Shown piece after piece: positions 49,169-58,518 of a stretch of 64,000 nucleotides of DNA (its first letter is position 1; each line of letters starts with the position of its first letter). This DNA comes from Rusavskia elegans (Eukaryota > Ascomycota > Lecanoromycetes > Teloschistales > Teloschistaceae), in contig SAUG01000044.1 in the NCBI GenBank assembly GCA_011316305.1, forward strand, positions 620,001 to 684,000. Direction: 5' to 3'. The notes under the pieces are model-generated. The model saw only the letters and a program-made list of their open reading frames with translations, searched no databases and was not told where the DNA came from. Both the position numbers and the translations under genes were made by a program.

Positions 49169-49534
49169 TCATCCGACGTCATATTCATCGGACCCAGCTG
49201 CTGTTCCCTCAGCCTCACGTGGAGCGAGACTGTTGGTCATATAGCGTAAGTTATTGACTGTTGTGATCCACGCTCCGTAGGGTCCACTGAAATGAAGAGA
49301 AAAATTCGATCTCACGCTGATTTCAACTGTCGCGTTGGTATCGCAGTGCTGGTAGGATCTTGAGGAAAAGGTAGTCTGTGGAGGTATATTGCTGTTGAAA
49401 GCCGGCTTGTCCCCAATGTTTCCAAAGGATTCTCCATATGTTGATCTGGGGTCAGTATTCCTCTTATTTGAGGCCGTTTCAGGAATATTTGAAGTTGGGA
49501 ACTGGCCTCGCGTAGATTCTCCTAGTGGCGTCAT
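49169..49534 (-). CDS. Hypothetical protein, 121 aa
   Basis: An intact frame from ATG 49,534 to a stop at 49,169. TTTATAAG lies about 40 bp upstream (plus-strand 49,572-49,580), a plausible TATA box. It is polar and Ser/Asn/Thr-rich with an acidic end (SDEYDVG); the middle is more ordered (VEISVRSNFSLHFSGPYGAW). No signal peptide, membrane segment or known motif is seen. It stands at the edge of the island, about 330 bp from the next plus-strand gene, so the two may share a divergent promoter. Not recognised. Confidence 0.5.
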   Translation of the reverse strand: MTPLGESTRGQFPTSNIPETASNKRNTDPRSTYGESFGNIGDKPAFNSNIPPQTTFSSRSYQHCDTNATVEISVRSNFSLHFSGPYGAWITTVNNLRYMTNSLAPREAEGTAAGSDEYDVG

Positions 49535-49865
49535 ACTCTAATACTGGGAAGTCTTTCTGTCCCAAAACGCCTCTCTTATAAAGTCGCTCTTGATCATAAA
49601 TCAGCTTGATGACTTGTCAGCTGTATCGCTCTCACGTCTTTACTCGTAAATGATCAATGATCGGCAGCTCTTTACTTCTATGGCATTACCTTGGAAATCG
49701 TCACCGCTTTGGTTGAAGTTAACCATGGTATGTACGAGTTTGTTGTATGGCACGGGGAAAAGAAACTAATGAAAGTGATGACAAGGTTCTAGGTGGTCTG
49801 ACTGTAAGATTTATGACTACCTACCTACTTTCGACCTGCTAAGTCTGGATTAGATCTTGGTCCTA

Positions 49866-50631
49866 ATGTTTGGGCTTTTGAAACGGCTTTTGAATAGGCG
49901 AGCCATGCGTAGATTCGGCAATTCTTCTCTTAATCTTCGTCGGTCGAGTTTTCCATTTGGCGTCCGCGCCCTGCAACTCGAGAATGACATTGAAGATAGC
50001 AGTAGCATATGGAGAGCACCCACTATCATTCAGCAGCCCTGTTCCGCTGTCTTATTGAATCAGAAAGAGAGGCATCAGGAAGTGATCAATCATAAGAAAA
50101 GTCCCGCTATACAGGAGAACCCATCTCGATTTGTGAAACAGCTACCCATTGTACATGATTTGGATCTAGACTACTTGGTATCGGCGCCCAGATTTAATAT
50201 TGGAGAGACTGGACAGCTTTATCGCAGGGACAGGCCCGAAGTAAACTAAGGAAAATCTTTGCATTTGCAACACTCCGATGCTGATCCGGTAAAGACAGAA
50301 TAAAAAATCAAATGTCGGACATTTGATGGATGAGACCATCAAGCTGAGTTTACCATCGCCGGTTCCCCATCAGAATGTTGCATGGCAGATACCGTACTAT
50401 CCACGCGATCATCCAGGCTCCTTCCCAAGGCCCGTGTTTTGCAATGTGTTCGAAGTGTCGCTAGATTTATCGAATGTGGCTCACATAGGGTTTGGACAGC
50501 TGCAGCGTACAGCCTCTGCTCCTCAAATCCAGGACCATTTTCTTCCAAGTGTGCTTCCAGTATCCAAGGATGCCTATCGAGAATACTATCGTACGCTTTT
50601 TTGTGAGGAGCGAATGTTTTGTCCAGCTTGA
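49866..50631 (+). CDS. Hypothetical protein, two exons, about 235 aa
   Basis: Exons 49,866-50,240 and 50,299-50,631 join in frame (phase 0) across a 58-bp intron with GTAAAC...GACAG ends and a GCTGATC branch site. The start is the first ATG of the frame (MFGLLKRLLNRRAMRRF). The N-terminus is strongly basic and amphipathic and could be a mitochondrial targeting segment; that is a guess. No domain is recognised. Exon 2 has a Pro-rich region (SLPSPVPHQ) and ends CEERMFCPA. A further open stretch, 50,645-50,833, ending at a possible donor GTAATG, and another at 51,229-51,414 might be additional exons, but the phases with exon 2 could not be made to fit, so the 3' end is uncertain. Confidence 0.5.
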
Positions 50632-51728
50632 GATGCATCAATCTAGGTCTACTTTCCCTAGTTGCTATCATCTGTCCTCGGTCAACATGATGCACAGCAA
50701 AAGCTGAGGGAGAAGGAGCTCACGCGACAATCGATCCTTGCTTGCGAAGTGGATGATTCTCCTGATGGCAGCCTAGCCGAGGATTTTAATGGTATCAGGC
50801 AGTTGAAACAGACGTCACTCTTGCAGGTAATGTAGCATGGAAAGAACACTGATAATAAAGATCACTCATACGAACAAGACTTTCATAAAAGGTGTTGAGC
50901 TCTGAAATACTATCGCGATCCTATTCATAGCTCCCTGTGATGACTCCTTGAGTGATGCTATTTAAAAACCATTCTAGGATGACTCTCTAAATGCTGCCGT
51001 CCGTAACTACCAATGGAAAGGATGCTTGAGTCTCTTGAAGCCTTCTGGGTCAGACTGTTAGATTCGACAGGGTTACCTAGAGATACGTTGCGTGAAGTTA
51101 TTAAAGCTTAATTTGGATGGTTGTCACGTCATGAGTCAACGAGTGGGAATCAGCTCATTCGTGCAGAGGGGGATTTAGTAGTGGACGGTGGGACATGTCA
51201 GCACGAGGCCCCTTGCTGACAAAGCAAATTGCCCCGCTCTAGTAAACAGCTACAGAATGCAAGCGATCCTATCCAAATCTTTCAGACCTTCACTTCAGAC
51301 CTCGTAATTTATCTAGACGTCGAGTCATATCCATGGATGCCATTCTCACAGATTGGGCGACTAGTGAATATTGTCTCACATCTGGGCTCATATGCTGCAC
51401 GATGCAAATTCTAGATTAATATTGGCCCCGATGAACAACGCGAATAACTAGGCAATATTGTTTGAAACATATACATCAAGCAATTTCTCGTTTTGTTCTC
51501 TCCTATTCAATTGCGACTCTGGACCAAGATTGACAGGGAAAAAATGATCGCGTGGGTGCTCCTATGTACCAACCTTAGCAACGTAGGTAATCAACCAGGG
51601 GAGTCACACACCATGAAAAGCTGCAACGGGTTTAGCGTACTCGAGTTCATCTATCTTCGCCGCACGCTATTTTAAGCCCCTTTTTTTCCTTCGTCGATCG
51701 ATCCTTGGCAAAGCTGGAAATAATGCAT
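50632..51728 (+). other. Open stretches, possible extra exons; no gene model supported
   Basis: Stop-free plus-strand segments occur at 50,645-50,833 (QQKLREKELTRQS...), 51,229-51,414 (SDPIQIFQTFTSDLVIYLD...) and 51,493-51,675. They look protein-like but have no consistent splice phases, and could equally be a decayed gene. Confidence 0.3.
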
Positions 51729-52175
51729 TTAATTCAGTGATAACTCATCCCACCTTGTAAAAGTATCTAGCAATTCCCGTTCCGACCGTCTCTGTTCCTC
51801 CTGCAACATCATCTGCTCCACCTTCACTTTCTCTTGGAGCATGTCAACATCATGCTGACTGGCTTCGATTTGATCAATCGTCTCTGCCTCATATCTATCT
51901 AGGGAAAAGGCCGTGTTCTCGATGTTCATATCCCACATTTGCATCAATGGCGCCGTCCAATCGTCCGTTAGAGAATTCGAGTTTTTGGAGTCGAATGAAA
52001 AATCGGTCCAGTCTCCGAGCGCCGCTGATGCTTCGACATTCGTGAAGTCGTTGTTGAGCAGAGCTGTTATTGCTTCATCTGAAGCACCTTTAGATATATA
52101 TCTGTCATGAAGACATGATGATGGCTTACCACTTAGATCAATTTCGAGATCCGACTCCGTGTTGTTCAGGTCCAT
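51729..52175 (-). CDS. Hypothetical acidic protein, about 148 aa (possible intron)
   Basis: The frame stays open upstream to 52,370, but the ATG at 52,175 (MDLNNTESDLEIDL) is preferred because the upstream part covers a 28-bp tandem duplication and reads as Ser/Tyr/Ile-rich low complexity. The protein is acidic, with a C-terminal helix that looks coiled-coil (QHDVDMLQEKVKVEQMMLQE). An in-frame 51-bp segment, 52,129-52,079, has GTAAGC...TTCAG ends and may be an intron; if so, the product is 131 aa. It is first in a head-to-tail set of three minus-strand unknowns. No domain recognised. Confidence 0.5.
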   Translation of the reverse strand: MDLNNTESDLEIDLSGKPSSCLHDRYISKGASDEAITALLNNDFTNVEASAALGDWTDFSFDSKNSNSLTDDWTAPLMQMWDMNIENTAFSLDRYEAETIDQIEASQHDVDMLQEKVKVEQMMLQEEQRRSERELLDTFTRWDELSLN

Positions 52176-52223
52176 CCCTTCGATGTGTTGCTTTGGAGAC
52201 TTGATCGTCAAGACTTGATGAGA

Positions 52224-52279
52224 ACTTGAAGAATATATATTGTGAGAAGATACTTGAGGAATATATATTGTGAGAAGAT
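52224..52279. repeat. 28-bp tandem duplication upstream of the acidic gene
   Basis: Two copies of ACTTGARGAATATATATTGT plus GAGAAGAT lie end to end, differing by one base. They sit about 50-100 bp upstream of the preferred start, in its promoter or leader. Confidence 0.9.
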
Positions 52280-52406
52280 ATGGGTGAGTAATAGACAGCA
52301 TATAAAAGAGCAAGCTGTCGCAAGGAACACATCCATAGCGTGTCATCACACAGCGTAAGCAAGTCAGCATTACATGCCCATTCGAGTGAAGTTATAATTA
52401 GTCTTT

Positions 52407-52844
52407 CTATGAATAGTGCATGGACCAGTCGAGCTTTTCAAGGATTGCTGCGATGTCTACCAAAGAGCCTATGATCACATTGTCATCTTGTGACTGTTCA
52501 GTACCTGCGCCTTGTTGCTGTTCCGGGATACTAATTCTATATTTATCACGACGCCGTTTTGGAGCGGTACACCACTGTTCATCAAGCGATCCGCTTATGA
52601 TCTCTAGGGTTTTGATGTAATCCAGAATCTCTTTGGAAGCTAAATGTCTATTTTTATCATCCAATTGATCCTTGGAGGTCTGTATGAAGCTTCGAAGATC
52701 TCGAAGCACTGGAAAGACGCTGAGACGGTGATTGTTATTTTGGACCAGATTTCCAAGGCGAAGTTCGGCCTCTTGTATATACCTTCTTCCTTCCGGATTC
52801 GGCTCTTTAGCGAAACTTTGTAAATCGGACAAGGCTCTATCCAT
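52407..52844 (-). CDS. Hypothetical protein, 145 aa
   Basis: An intact single-exon frame from ATG 52,844. It is mostly helical and charged. Residues 1-85 alternate acidic and basic helices (GRRYIQEAELRLGNLVQNNN); there is a short basic patch (KRRRDK) and then a Gln-rich segment (PEQQQGAGTEQSQDD). No signal peptide or membrane segment. It lies between the 148-aa and 213-aa unknowns, all on the minus strand, with 200-230 bp gaps, so each may have its own promoter. Not recognised. Confidence 0.5.
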   Translation of the reverse strand: MDRALSDLQSFAKEPNPEGRRYIQEAELRLGNLVQNNNHRLSVFPVLRDLRSFIQTSKDQLDDKNRHLASKEILDYIKTLEIISGSLDEQWCTAPKRRRDKYRISIPEQQQGAGTEQSQDDNVIIGSLVDIAAILEKLDWSMHYS

Positions 52845-53043
52845 AATGTCTTCCGTTGCGTATTGGACCTGTGCTATTTATACATGAGACGCACTGTTGA
52901 CTAGTAGTCAGCGAGATGAGAAGTTAGTCTAGTCATCAGCGCTAACCGTGTTTCAGCTTTGCTGATGGCTTTGAAAAAGAAAGCGAAGACTACGGACAGC
53001 AAATCGCGTGAGACAGAAACCCAAACCCAATTTGTACATTAAA

Positions 53044-53685
53044 TTATTCTGTTTTTGATGCCGTATTTATTTCAGATTGATCTGCTCTTTCTTGAAATCT
53101 ACGCTGATCGAGCTGACATCGAGTCAAAAGTGGCAGTATTAGCTGATGAGTGGACCCTCCTTCAGCGGCGTTGATATACCGCCTCCGCCGGTGAGATTGA
53201 TTCCTTCGAGCTGGATTTGTATAATAAGCCGTTTTGAGTATTTCGAAAACGTCGCGTGACTGATAGATACGATTGCCGTGGTAGATCCTCGGTTGCGGAA
53301 TTAAGTCCGGTAATGTCTTTGAATTTATATCGTCCAGCTTCTGTTTTGGAACATAGACCAGCAGTAAAATGACTATGGTCCATGGTTTTGAATGTCCCAG
53401 GTACTTGAGTATGGCGTCTACCATCTGACCACTGATCCTGATATTCTTTTTAACAGTGGCAAAGCTCACATCTCTTTCTCGCGCCATCTCTTCGACTTCT
53501 TCTTTCGGATGTTCTTCAGCCCAGAGATCGTACTCGGCTAACCTTTGCCAGATCTTCCCTGTAACCATGTGAACTTTCTGAATGCTCCAAGGTTTTGGAC
53601 CTGGAGACGTCGAGCTGGAACTGATGGTTTTTGCATTCCGCCAGCGGTCTGCAGCTCTTGCAAAATCAATATTGATTTCGCTCAT
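53044..53685 (-). CDS. Hypothetical basic protein, 213 aa
   Basis: An intact frame from ATG 53,685 (MSEINIDFARAADRW). Residues about 30-130 look globular: KVHMVTGKIWQRLAEYDLWA, an acidic helix, then SFATVKKNIRISGQMVDAIL. There is one hydrophobic segment (TIVILLLVYV), too short and too close to charge to be a sure membrane span. The C-terminal third is basic (RRNQSHRRRRY). The helical segment before it might form an HTH-like fold, but I cannot support that. It starts about 150 bp from the plus-strand secreted-protein gene, so a shared divergent promoter is likely. Not recognised. Confidence 0.5.
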   Translation of the reverse strand: MSEINIDFARAADRWRNAKTISSSSTSPGPKPWSIQKVHMVTGKIWQRLAEYDLWAEEHPKEEVEEMARERDVSFATVKKNIRISGQMVDAILKYLGHSKPWTIVILLLVYVPKQKLDDINSKTLPDLIPQPRIYHGNRIYQSRDVFEILKTAYYTNPARRNQSHRRRRYINAAEGGSTHQLILPLLTRCQLDQRRFQERADQSEINTASKTE

Positions 53686-53831
53686 AAGCCAACAGAAGAG
53701 CCCATGTCGGACAGGATACTCGAAGAAGTATGATCAGCACGGAGTCCTCAGCAATTCTGCTGATGACATTAGATGTAAGCAAGTCTCCTTAAATACAAGT
53801 CGTTTGACGACTGCCCGTGGCCCGTGGTATC

Positions 53832-54656
53832 ATGTTTCTCTCCCTGCTCCAGCACTCTACAATCACCCTTTGTTCCTTCCTCCTGCTCTCGGTTGTTGAT
53901 GCTCAGGTATGTTCTGAGTCTATTAGCCAACTCGAAGCTGGAACTACAAACATTATTTCTGTCCCCTGTGTAGCTGAAGAGTTGGTTCTTACGGACGCTT
54001 CGCGGAACGGATCGCATCTGGCCATACCAACTAATTGCACATTGAATTCGACTTTGTATCTAGGCCTGAACAGGACCAGCACTGCTGAGACAATGAAGTT
54101 GACGTTCCTCTGCGACGGACTACGAGAGAACAAGTGTTATACGTTCAAGGTCTTGCCAGCTGCTGAAGATCAGACACTGCTCAACGACTCTGTCGCTTGC
54201 TTCCCTTCTCCAAGGTCCGGCACAGGCTCTAATGCGAGCGAATGGGCAGCAACAGGTACCACTCCGATCCAGTCGAGCGCAATACTAACTCCTTCCCAAT
54301 CGGGGTTAGAGTTATCTCCATCCTCTGCGCTGACCGGCGCTGGAGCTCCCGCATCATCCTCTAAGCCAACCGCTGGAGCCCCATCACCTTCTGAGTCAGC
54401 CGCTGGAGGTCCCGCATCAGCCCCTGAGCCAGCCGCTGGAGCCCCCGCATCACCCTCTGGGTCAATCGCTGGAGCCACCGTATCATCCTCTGGGTTAAAC
54501 AACGCTGGGGTCGGGCCAACGACGTTTCAATCAATAACAACAGCAGCTTCAATGGCAACAGCATCTCCTACTTCAAATGGAGCTTCGATTGCAAGTCCCG
54601 TGGCTATGGAGGAAACACAAGGTGCTCAAAGCCCAACTTGCACCTGTGGTAACTGA
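53832..54656 (+). CDS. Secreted Ser/Ala/Pro-rich protein with tandem repeats, 274 aa
   Basis: The first ATG of the frame is 53,832. Residues 1-25 form a clear signal peptide (MFLSLL...LCSFLLLSVVDAQ), likely cut before VCSE. The mature N-terminal 100 residues hold six Cys and several N-glycosylation sites (NGS, NCT, NST, NRT), suggesting a disulfide-bonded secreted domain. Residues about 150-230 are Ser/Ala/Pro/Gly-rich 10-12-residue repeats, probably O-glycosylated, encoded by a minisatellite. The end is CTCGN, with no hydrophobic GPI-type tail. The layout suits a cell-wall or apoplastic protein and is also that of many candidate fungal effectors; no function is claimed. Repeat length probably varies between strains. 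No known family recognised. Confidence 0.72.
   Translation: MFLSLLQHSTITLCSFLLLSVVDAQVCSESISQLEAGTTNIISVPCVAEELVLTDASRNGSHLAIPTNCTLNSTLYLGLNRTSTAETMKLTFLCDGLRENKCYTFKVLPAAEDQTLLNDSVACFPSPRSGTGSNASEWAATGTTPIQSSAILTPSQSGLELSPSSALTGAGAPASSSKPTAGAPSPSESAAGGPASAPEPAAGAPASPSGSIAGATVSSSGLNNAGVGPTTFQSITTAASMATASPTSNGASIASPVAMEETQGAQSPTCTCGN
54342..54507 (+). repeat. Coding minisatellite, about five 30-36-bp units
   Basis: Each unit starts GGAGCYCCCGCATCA-like and ends CAGCCGCT-like; units are 33, 30, 33, 33 and 36 bp, all multiples of three. They encode GAPASSS/PSPSESAA-type repeats of the secreted protein. Confidence 0.88.
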
Positions 54657-55660
54657 GAACAAGGTATCCCCAATCCAACCTTGGCCGAGACCTATATGCG
54701 TGAGTAAACAGACTTGTTGTATCTTACCGTAACCGATCGAAGTCCTGACACTGTGGTCTTCATCATGAGTTAGAGGACCTTTCGGTGAAAACTGTATTGT
54801 AGACAATATATGATCTGGGTAATAGATCAACCCCTCAAAACCATAATAAACGTTCATACAAGTATTCATGAGATTGGCTGTAGCGGCGTTCAGAGGAACA
54901 AGTCCGTATCGTGACGGAACAACCCACGCCTTGATGTTTATCTTGTCCCACTCTTTCGCGTTCATTGGTGTCTCTTGTGCCCACCTGATTGTTCATGCAA
55001 GTGATCCAACGGTGATGCAGGACAAGGTGTGGGAGACCTCAAGGCAGTCATTCCCACTGGGGTTGTATTTGCATTCTATCAGAACCATCTATTTACATCT
55101 GCCCTCCTTTTCCTCTGAAGTCACCAAATTGAACGCTCCAGCAATCAAACAACCGACGACGGCAGCCCAGCTCGATAGCAGGGCTTTTCCCCCGACTTCG
55201 AGGATGAACCCACCCTCCACGTCGGTACGTGGCGCCCACCACGAAGATCGTGTCAACGGATCCATCGACGATCAGCGCACAGACGCACGGGCGGAGCTCG
55301 GAGTTGGTAACTCACCCATGTAAATCCGAAACCCCACCGCTCCCGACCGGCTGCATTAGCGATCACTGCAGCGGCAAGAGAGGCAGTGCCGACAACATAC
55401 AGGACCGACTCGACCTTGCTCGCCAAGGCGAGGGATTGCAGTGGCTTTTGATAGACCTGCCAACATTGCTTCCCGTAAGAGCGACTTGGCATTGGCAGCC
55501 TGTGATGCAAAAAGACCCTCGAATGGTGCAGGCAAGCGATCGTGGTAGAACCAGCAAGTGTTATCATCCTAAACCGGATAACGTAAGATCGTGCGCAGTC
55601 TCTATTGAAAGTGCCGCCAAAACTGCAGTACTTCACCGCGTAGAATCGATACACGTCCAT
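54573..55660 (-). pseudogene. Broken multi-pass membrane protein gene, 3' part
   Basis: Read on the minus strand, a frame at 55,660-55,3xx contains a membrane segment (ESVLYVVGTASLAAAVIANA) ending FGFTW at a GTGAGT donor. It continues, after the first AG past a TTGAC branch site, as GGFILEVGGKALLSSWAAVV, another membrane segment. The same frame then runs on to MNAKEWDKINIKAWVVPSRY and NMNVYYGFEGLIYYPD-like sequence, but is broken by one TAG (in CK*MVL) and one TGA (in GSLA*TIRW). TAG from CAG is a CpA-to-TpA change, as RIP makes; TGA could come from CGA. I therefore call it a pseudogene, although an unseen intron could remove the TAG. Its 5' end may lie in the 264-aa frame upstream. Family not named. 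Confidence 0.45.
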
Positions 55661-55942
55661 TCCAAGCCCTTTGGGACTAGACTCGAAGCCACCGCTGGGC
55701 GCTACTCGTATCTAATGGCCTACGATCAGCATGCGAATCCAATATTGACATGGATCAACAGGTCTTCGTGCCGTCACGAGCTAAAGTCCGCGCAGCATCG
55801 CTGGCACTGAGAGAGCACGCGAAAGAACACGAGGCACACAGCAGTGGTACAAGTTTCTGATAATTGGTCATTAGAATCTGTCAGTACTGCCCGCTCCTCC
55901 CCAGCGGCTGCTTCTATAACTGGAGTAGCTACATATCCCCAT

Positions 55943-56737
55943 CTAAATACGCAAATGGTAGGTGATCTGGTAATCCACAACCGACCAGGGACAAGGCGTA
56001 AGCGTAAGAGATTCCACCATATCTTTGATGATACGGTTGGGGTTCGATGATGTACTGGAGATAATCTCACGGTACGGCGCTCGGTCCTTGTGATGGAAAG
56101 CCGCTTGCCGGGAAAGGATTCCATGAGGCAGAACATTGGGCTTTCGAAACTGTGCTGGTAGCAATATCTTCTCGTTGGCTAGAACTTCGATGACTCCTGG
56201 GATGACCGGTGCCGCAAGAAGCTGAGGTCTAGCGTCGTCACCCTGAATGGACTCCATCACGCCCCAAAGCCAGTCGAAGCTATCGTTGTCGCATGGCAGC
56301 TGTAGAAGAATGTATGCGCCGTCTGTGACCGGATCAACGGTGCCGCGGAACGTCCGACGAAAGATGCTTCGCCAACCAAGTCTGCAGAAACCGCTAAGCA
56401 CCCCAAATATATGTTCCCCCTGTTTTGGAAGCTTGCGAACAGGTATCTTTACGAGGTCGTTGTACTCCACCATTGGACTGCGGTCGAAATCGTGAACAGT
56501 ATCACCGTAAAAGAGGAAATGTGCTCGAAAGTGGGCTTTGATGTCGTGGCGGCCAACTAACGGCTCGATGTCAGAGCTCCCGTCAAGGGGTTGATAAGGC
56601 CATCCGCCATGAACCCTATTCCATAGTCGAATGAGTGGATGGTGAGTGCTTGAAGGCGGGTGCACATATTGTGCATCGTACTTCTCGTCTTCTAATTGAT
56701 TTGACAAAGTGGACGATGAGTCCAACCACGAAGTCAT
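55943..56737 (-). CDS. Hypothetical protein, 264 aa, possibly the 5' exon of the broken membrane gene
   Basis: An intact frame from ATG 56,737 (MTSWLDSSSTLSNQ) to TAG 55,943. It is globular, with Trp/His-rich stretches (HPLIRLWNRVHGGWPYQPLD; KAHFRAHFLFYGDTVHDFD) and no membrane segment or known motif. The stop is followed at once, in another frame, by a coding-like stretch (RWGYVATPVIEAAAGEERAV), so an intron or frameshift near 55,945 may link it to the downstream minus-strand pseudogene. No consensus splice pair was found there. If it is a complete protein, its function is unknown; if a first exon, the whole gene is broken. It is divergent from the 328-aa gene, with 500 bp between. Confidence 0.5.
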   Translation of the reverse strand: MTSWLDSSSTLSNQLEDEKYDAQYVHPPSSTHHPLIRLWNRVHGGWPYQPLDGSSDIEPLVGRHDIKAHFRAHFLFYGDTVHDFDRSPMVEYNDLVKIPVRKLPKQGEHIFGVLSGFCRLGWRSIFRRTFRGTVDPVTDGAYILLQLPCDNDSFDWLWGVMESIQGDDARPQLLAAPVIPGVIEVLANEKILLPAQFRKPNVLPHGILSRQAAFHHKDRAPYREIISSTSSNPNRIIKDMVESLTLTPCPWSVVDYQITYHLRI

Positions 56738-57237
56738 GGTGTACGGTTGGTTGAGATGTTATCGAGTCTGCTCGGAGCACAAATGACAAGGAGAGCTAAT
56801 ATATGCTTTACATCCCAGTCAGCAAAGCCTCCACTAACTTTGCCCCTCACCCCCGCATTGAGATCCGGCGTCTGTACGTAACGCTTTATTAACTCGAAAG
56901 TGATATACGAGCTGCTAGACTTGTGATTAGAGATTGCTCTGAAATCTGTGCCTACTCGTACAATCGGCCTTTACATCGCTAGAACTTCACTGACGCTTAT
57001 CACTTATACTGTCAAGGGATTTAGGAGTCGTTTCAGGTTTGACTGACTTAGAGCGAACGAAATTTTGTAGGACCCATACCCTCCTTGCAGCGCTTATCTA
57101 AGGGGAAATCTGTAATGTCTCGGGATGCCATAGCAGTCTGGTTGTATTGACTCTCATACTCCATCTCCAAGTCCGATAATGACGCAACATAGTGAATTAG
57201 TTGACGTGATTACTGCTAACTATGCTCGATCCGTCGA
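56738..57237. promoter_or_regulatory. Divergent intergenic region
   Basis: 500 bp between the minus-strand 264-aa gene and the plus-strand 328-aa gene; it must hold both promoters. No clear TATA box or factor site was identified. Confidence 0.4.
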
Positions 57238-58224
57238 ATGCTGACCAGGCACAGTGACTACCAATTAACGAGCCAACCTGAGACCCACAACAGTGGGTCA
57301 GCGCTTATTTCTTACCTATTAAAAGACTTGCTTCAGAGGCAAGGGCGGTCACCCCTTAGCTCGATGCCTTCCAGCAGAAGGTCACTCGACGATCTATTGG
57401 ACAGCGTGTATCCGCTCCGTTCGGGACTGCTGGCATGCCTTTATTCTATTTCGGTTGTAAATGTCGTTAACTTCTGTATCGCTACTAATTTAGAACTCTC
57501 GAAAGCGGAAGAAGACCGTTTCCTGGATCCTGCAAAGCGCGTAATGGCCGAAATCCCAGATTGGTCGTGCCCACATGGTACTCGGCCTTCTAGCTGCATC
57601 TTTATTGGAAAAGATCTTGTCAAACCTCGAGCAAAGATACAACAACCCACATCAGTAGCCTGGGCTCATGATACCATGAAACTGATGCTTCTTCTAGGCT
57701 GCCCCTCACCACAGGATTCATTGGATGTATTCCAATGTCGTACACCGATCTTGTCGCACTTCACCAGTAAATTTGAATGTTCTGAAATGGAGAACAGCGG
57801 TGATATCGTTGTATCCATGCCAGAGTTAGCAACGATTGTGTACTTTGTCAATCCAATGAGATCTTCCGAATGGGATGAATCTAGCATCCTTACCCTGGAC
57901 ATCCTCACCATACAATTCCTTGTCGAACCTACCGTACACGGGCCATCGACGTGCTATACGTACCCCCGATTCGACGGTGGTACGGTTGACTTTTGGGAAG
58001 TGCACCGAGTTGGAGGCGAGGAACGTTCATTCACCCTACCAGGGAGAATTTTTGACAAAAGCTATCTATTTTACACCTTGCTGCTAGAGCCTTGCATGGA
58101 TTCAAGATGTCTACTGTTTCTGTTCACGCTGCCTGGGGAAACTGTATATCGACAGACTTGCGGTCGATGGGCGAAATATTTTCGGTCTAGGATTGTCCGA
58201 CATTTCGCTTCTCGAGTGACTTAA
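57238..58224 (+). CDS. Hypothetical protein, 328 aa
   Basis: A long single-exon frame from ATG 57,238. Residues about 40-60 form a polar, charged stretch; residues 62-82 are hydrophobic (GLLACLYSISVVNVVNFCIA) and could be a buried helix or a weak membrane segment. Several Cys/His pairs occur (WSCPHGTRPSSCIF; CRTPILSHF) without a recognised zinc pattern. The C-terminal half has beta-like segments (TCYTYPRFDGGTVDFWEVHR). No signal peptide. Composition matches the island and there are no RIP stops. Not recognised; the length and intactness make it a real gene with fair confidence. Confidence 0.6.
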   Translation: MLTRHSDYQLTSQPETHNSGSALISYLLKDLLQRQGRSPLSSMPSSRRSLDDLLDSVYPLRSGLLACLYSISVVNVVNFCIATNLELSKAEEDRFLDPAKRVMAEIPDWSCPHGTRPSSCIFIGKDLVKPRAKIQQPTSVAWAHDTMKLMLLLGCPSPQDSLDVFQCRTPILSHFTSKFECSEMENSGDIVVSMPELATIVYFVNPMRSSEWDESSILTLDILTIQFLVEPTVHGPSTCYTYPRFDGGTVDFWEVHRVGGEERSFTLPGRIFDKSYLFYTLLLEPCMDSRCLLFLFTLPGETVYRQTCGRWAKYFRSRIVRHFASRVT

Positions 58225-58518
58225 ACGAGGGATTCTGAGCAAGATATTGTTACAATAGCGGCTTGGTAAACCCTCCGTGTCAATATACATCAGGATCTGT
58301 GGCTGGGGGCACCGTTACCACTGCCTTGATAAAATCTATTTCTTAATACACGCGAAAGCGCAAGGAGTATCGACGGAATCAATTCGACAACTATCAATCA
58401 TCTTTCAGTATCTAACGAATACCTTTTCTTTGCAAATACCTGAAGCACAAATACATATGTGATGTACCAACAACTGAAATAAAGCACTCAGCTCTCTCAG
58501 GGTCTTTGGGGAGAGGAC
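58225..58518. other. Convergent intergenic region
   Basis: Short gap between the 3' ends of the 328-aa gene and the next minus-strand gene. It holds 3' regions only. Confidence 0.4.

Noticed and set aside
54868..55323. 151-codon plus-strand frame
   Set aside because: It lies opposite the better supported minus-strand sequence and shows no domain or splice context.
55229..55810. 193-codon plus-strand frame
   Set aside because: It overlaps the minus-strand membrane-protein frame, which has membrane segments and a matching intron; the plus frame has no domain or protein-like pattern.
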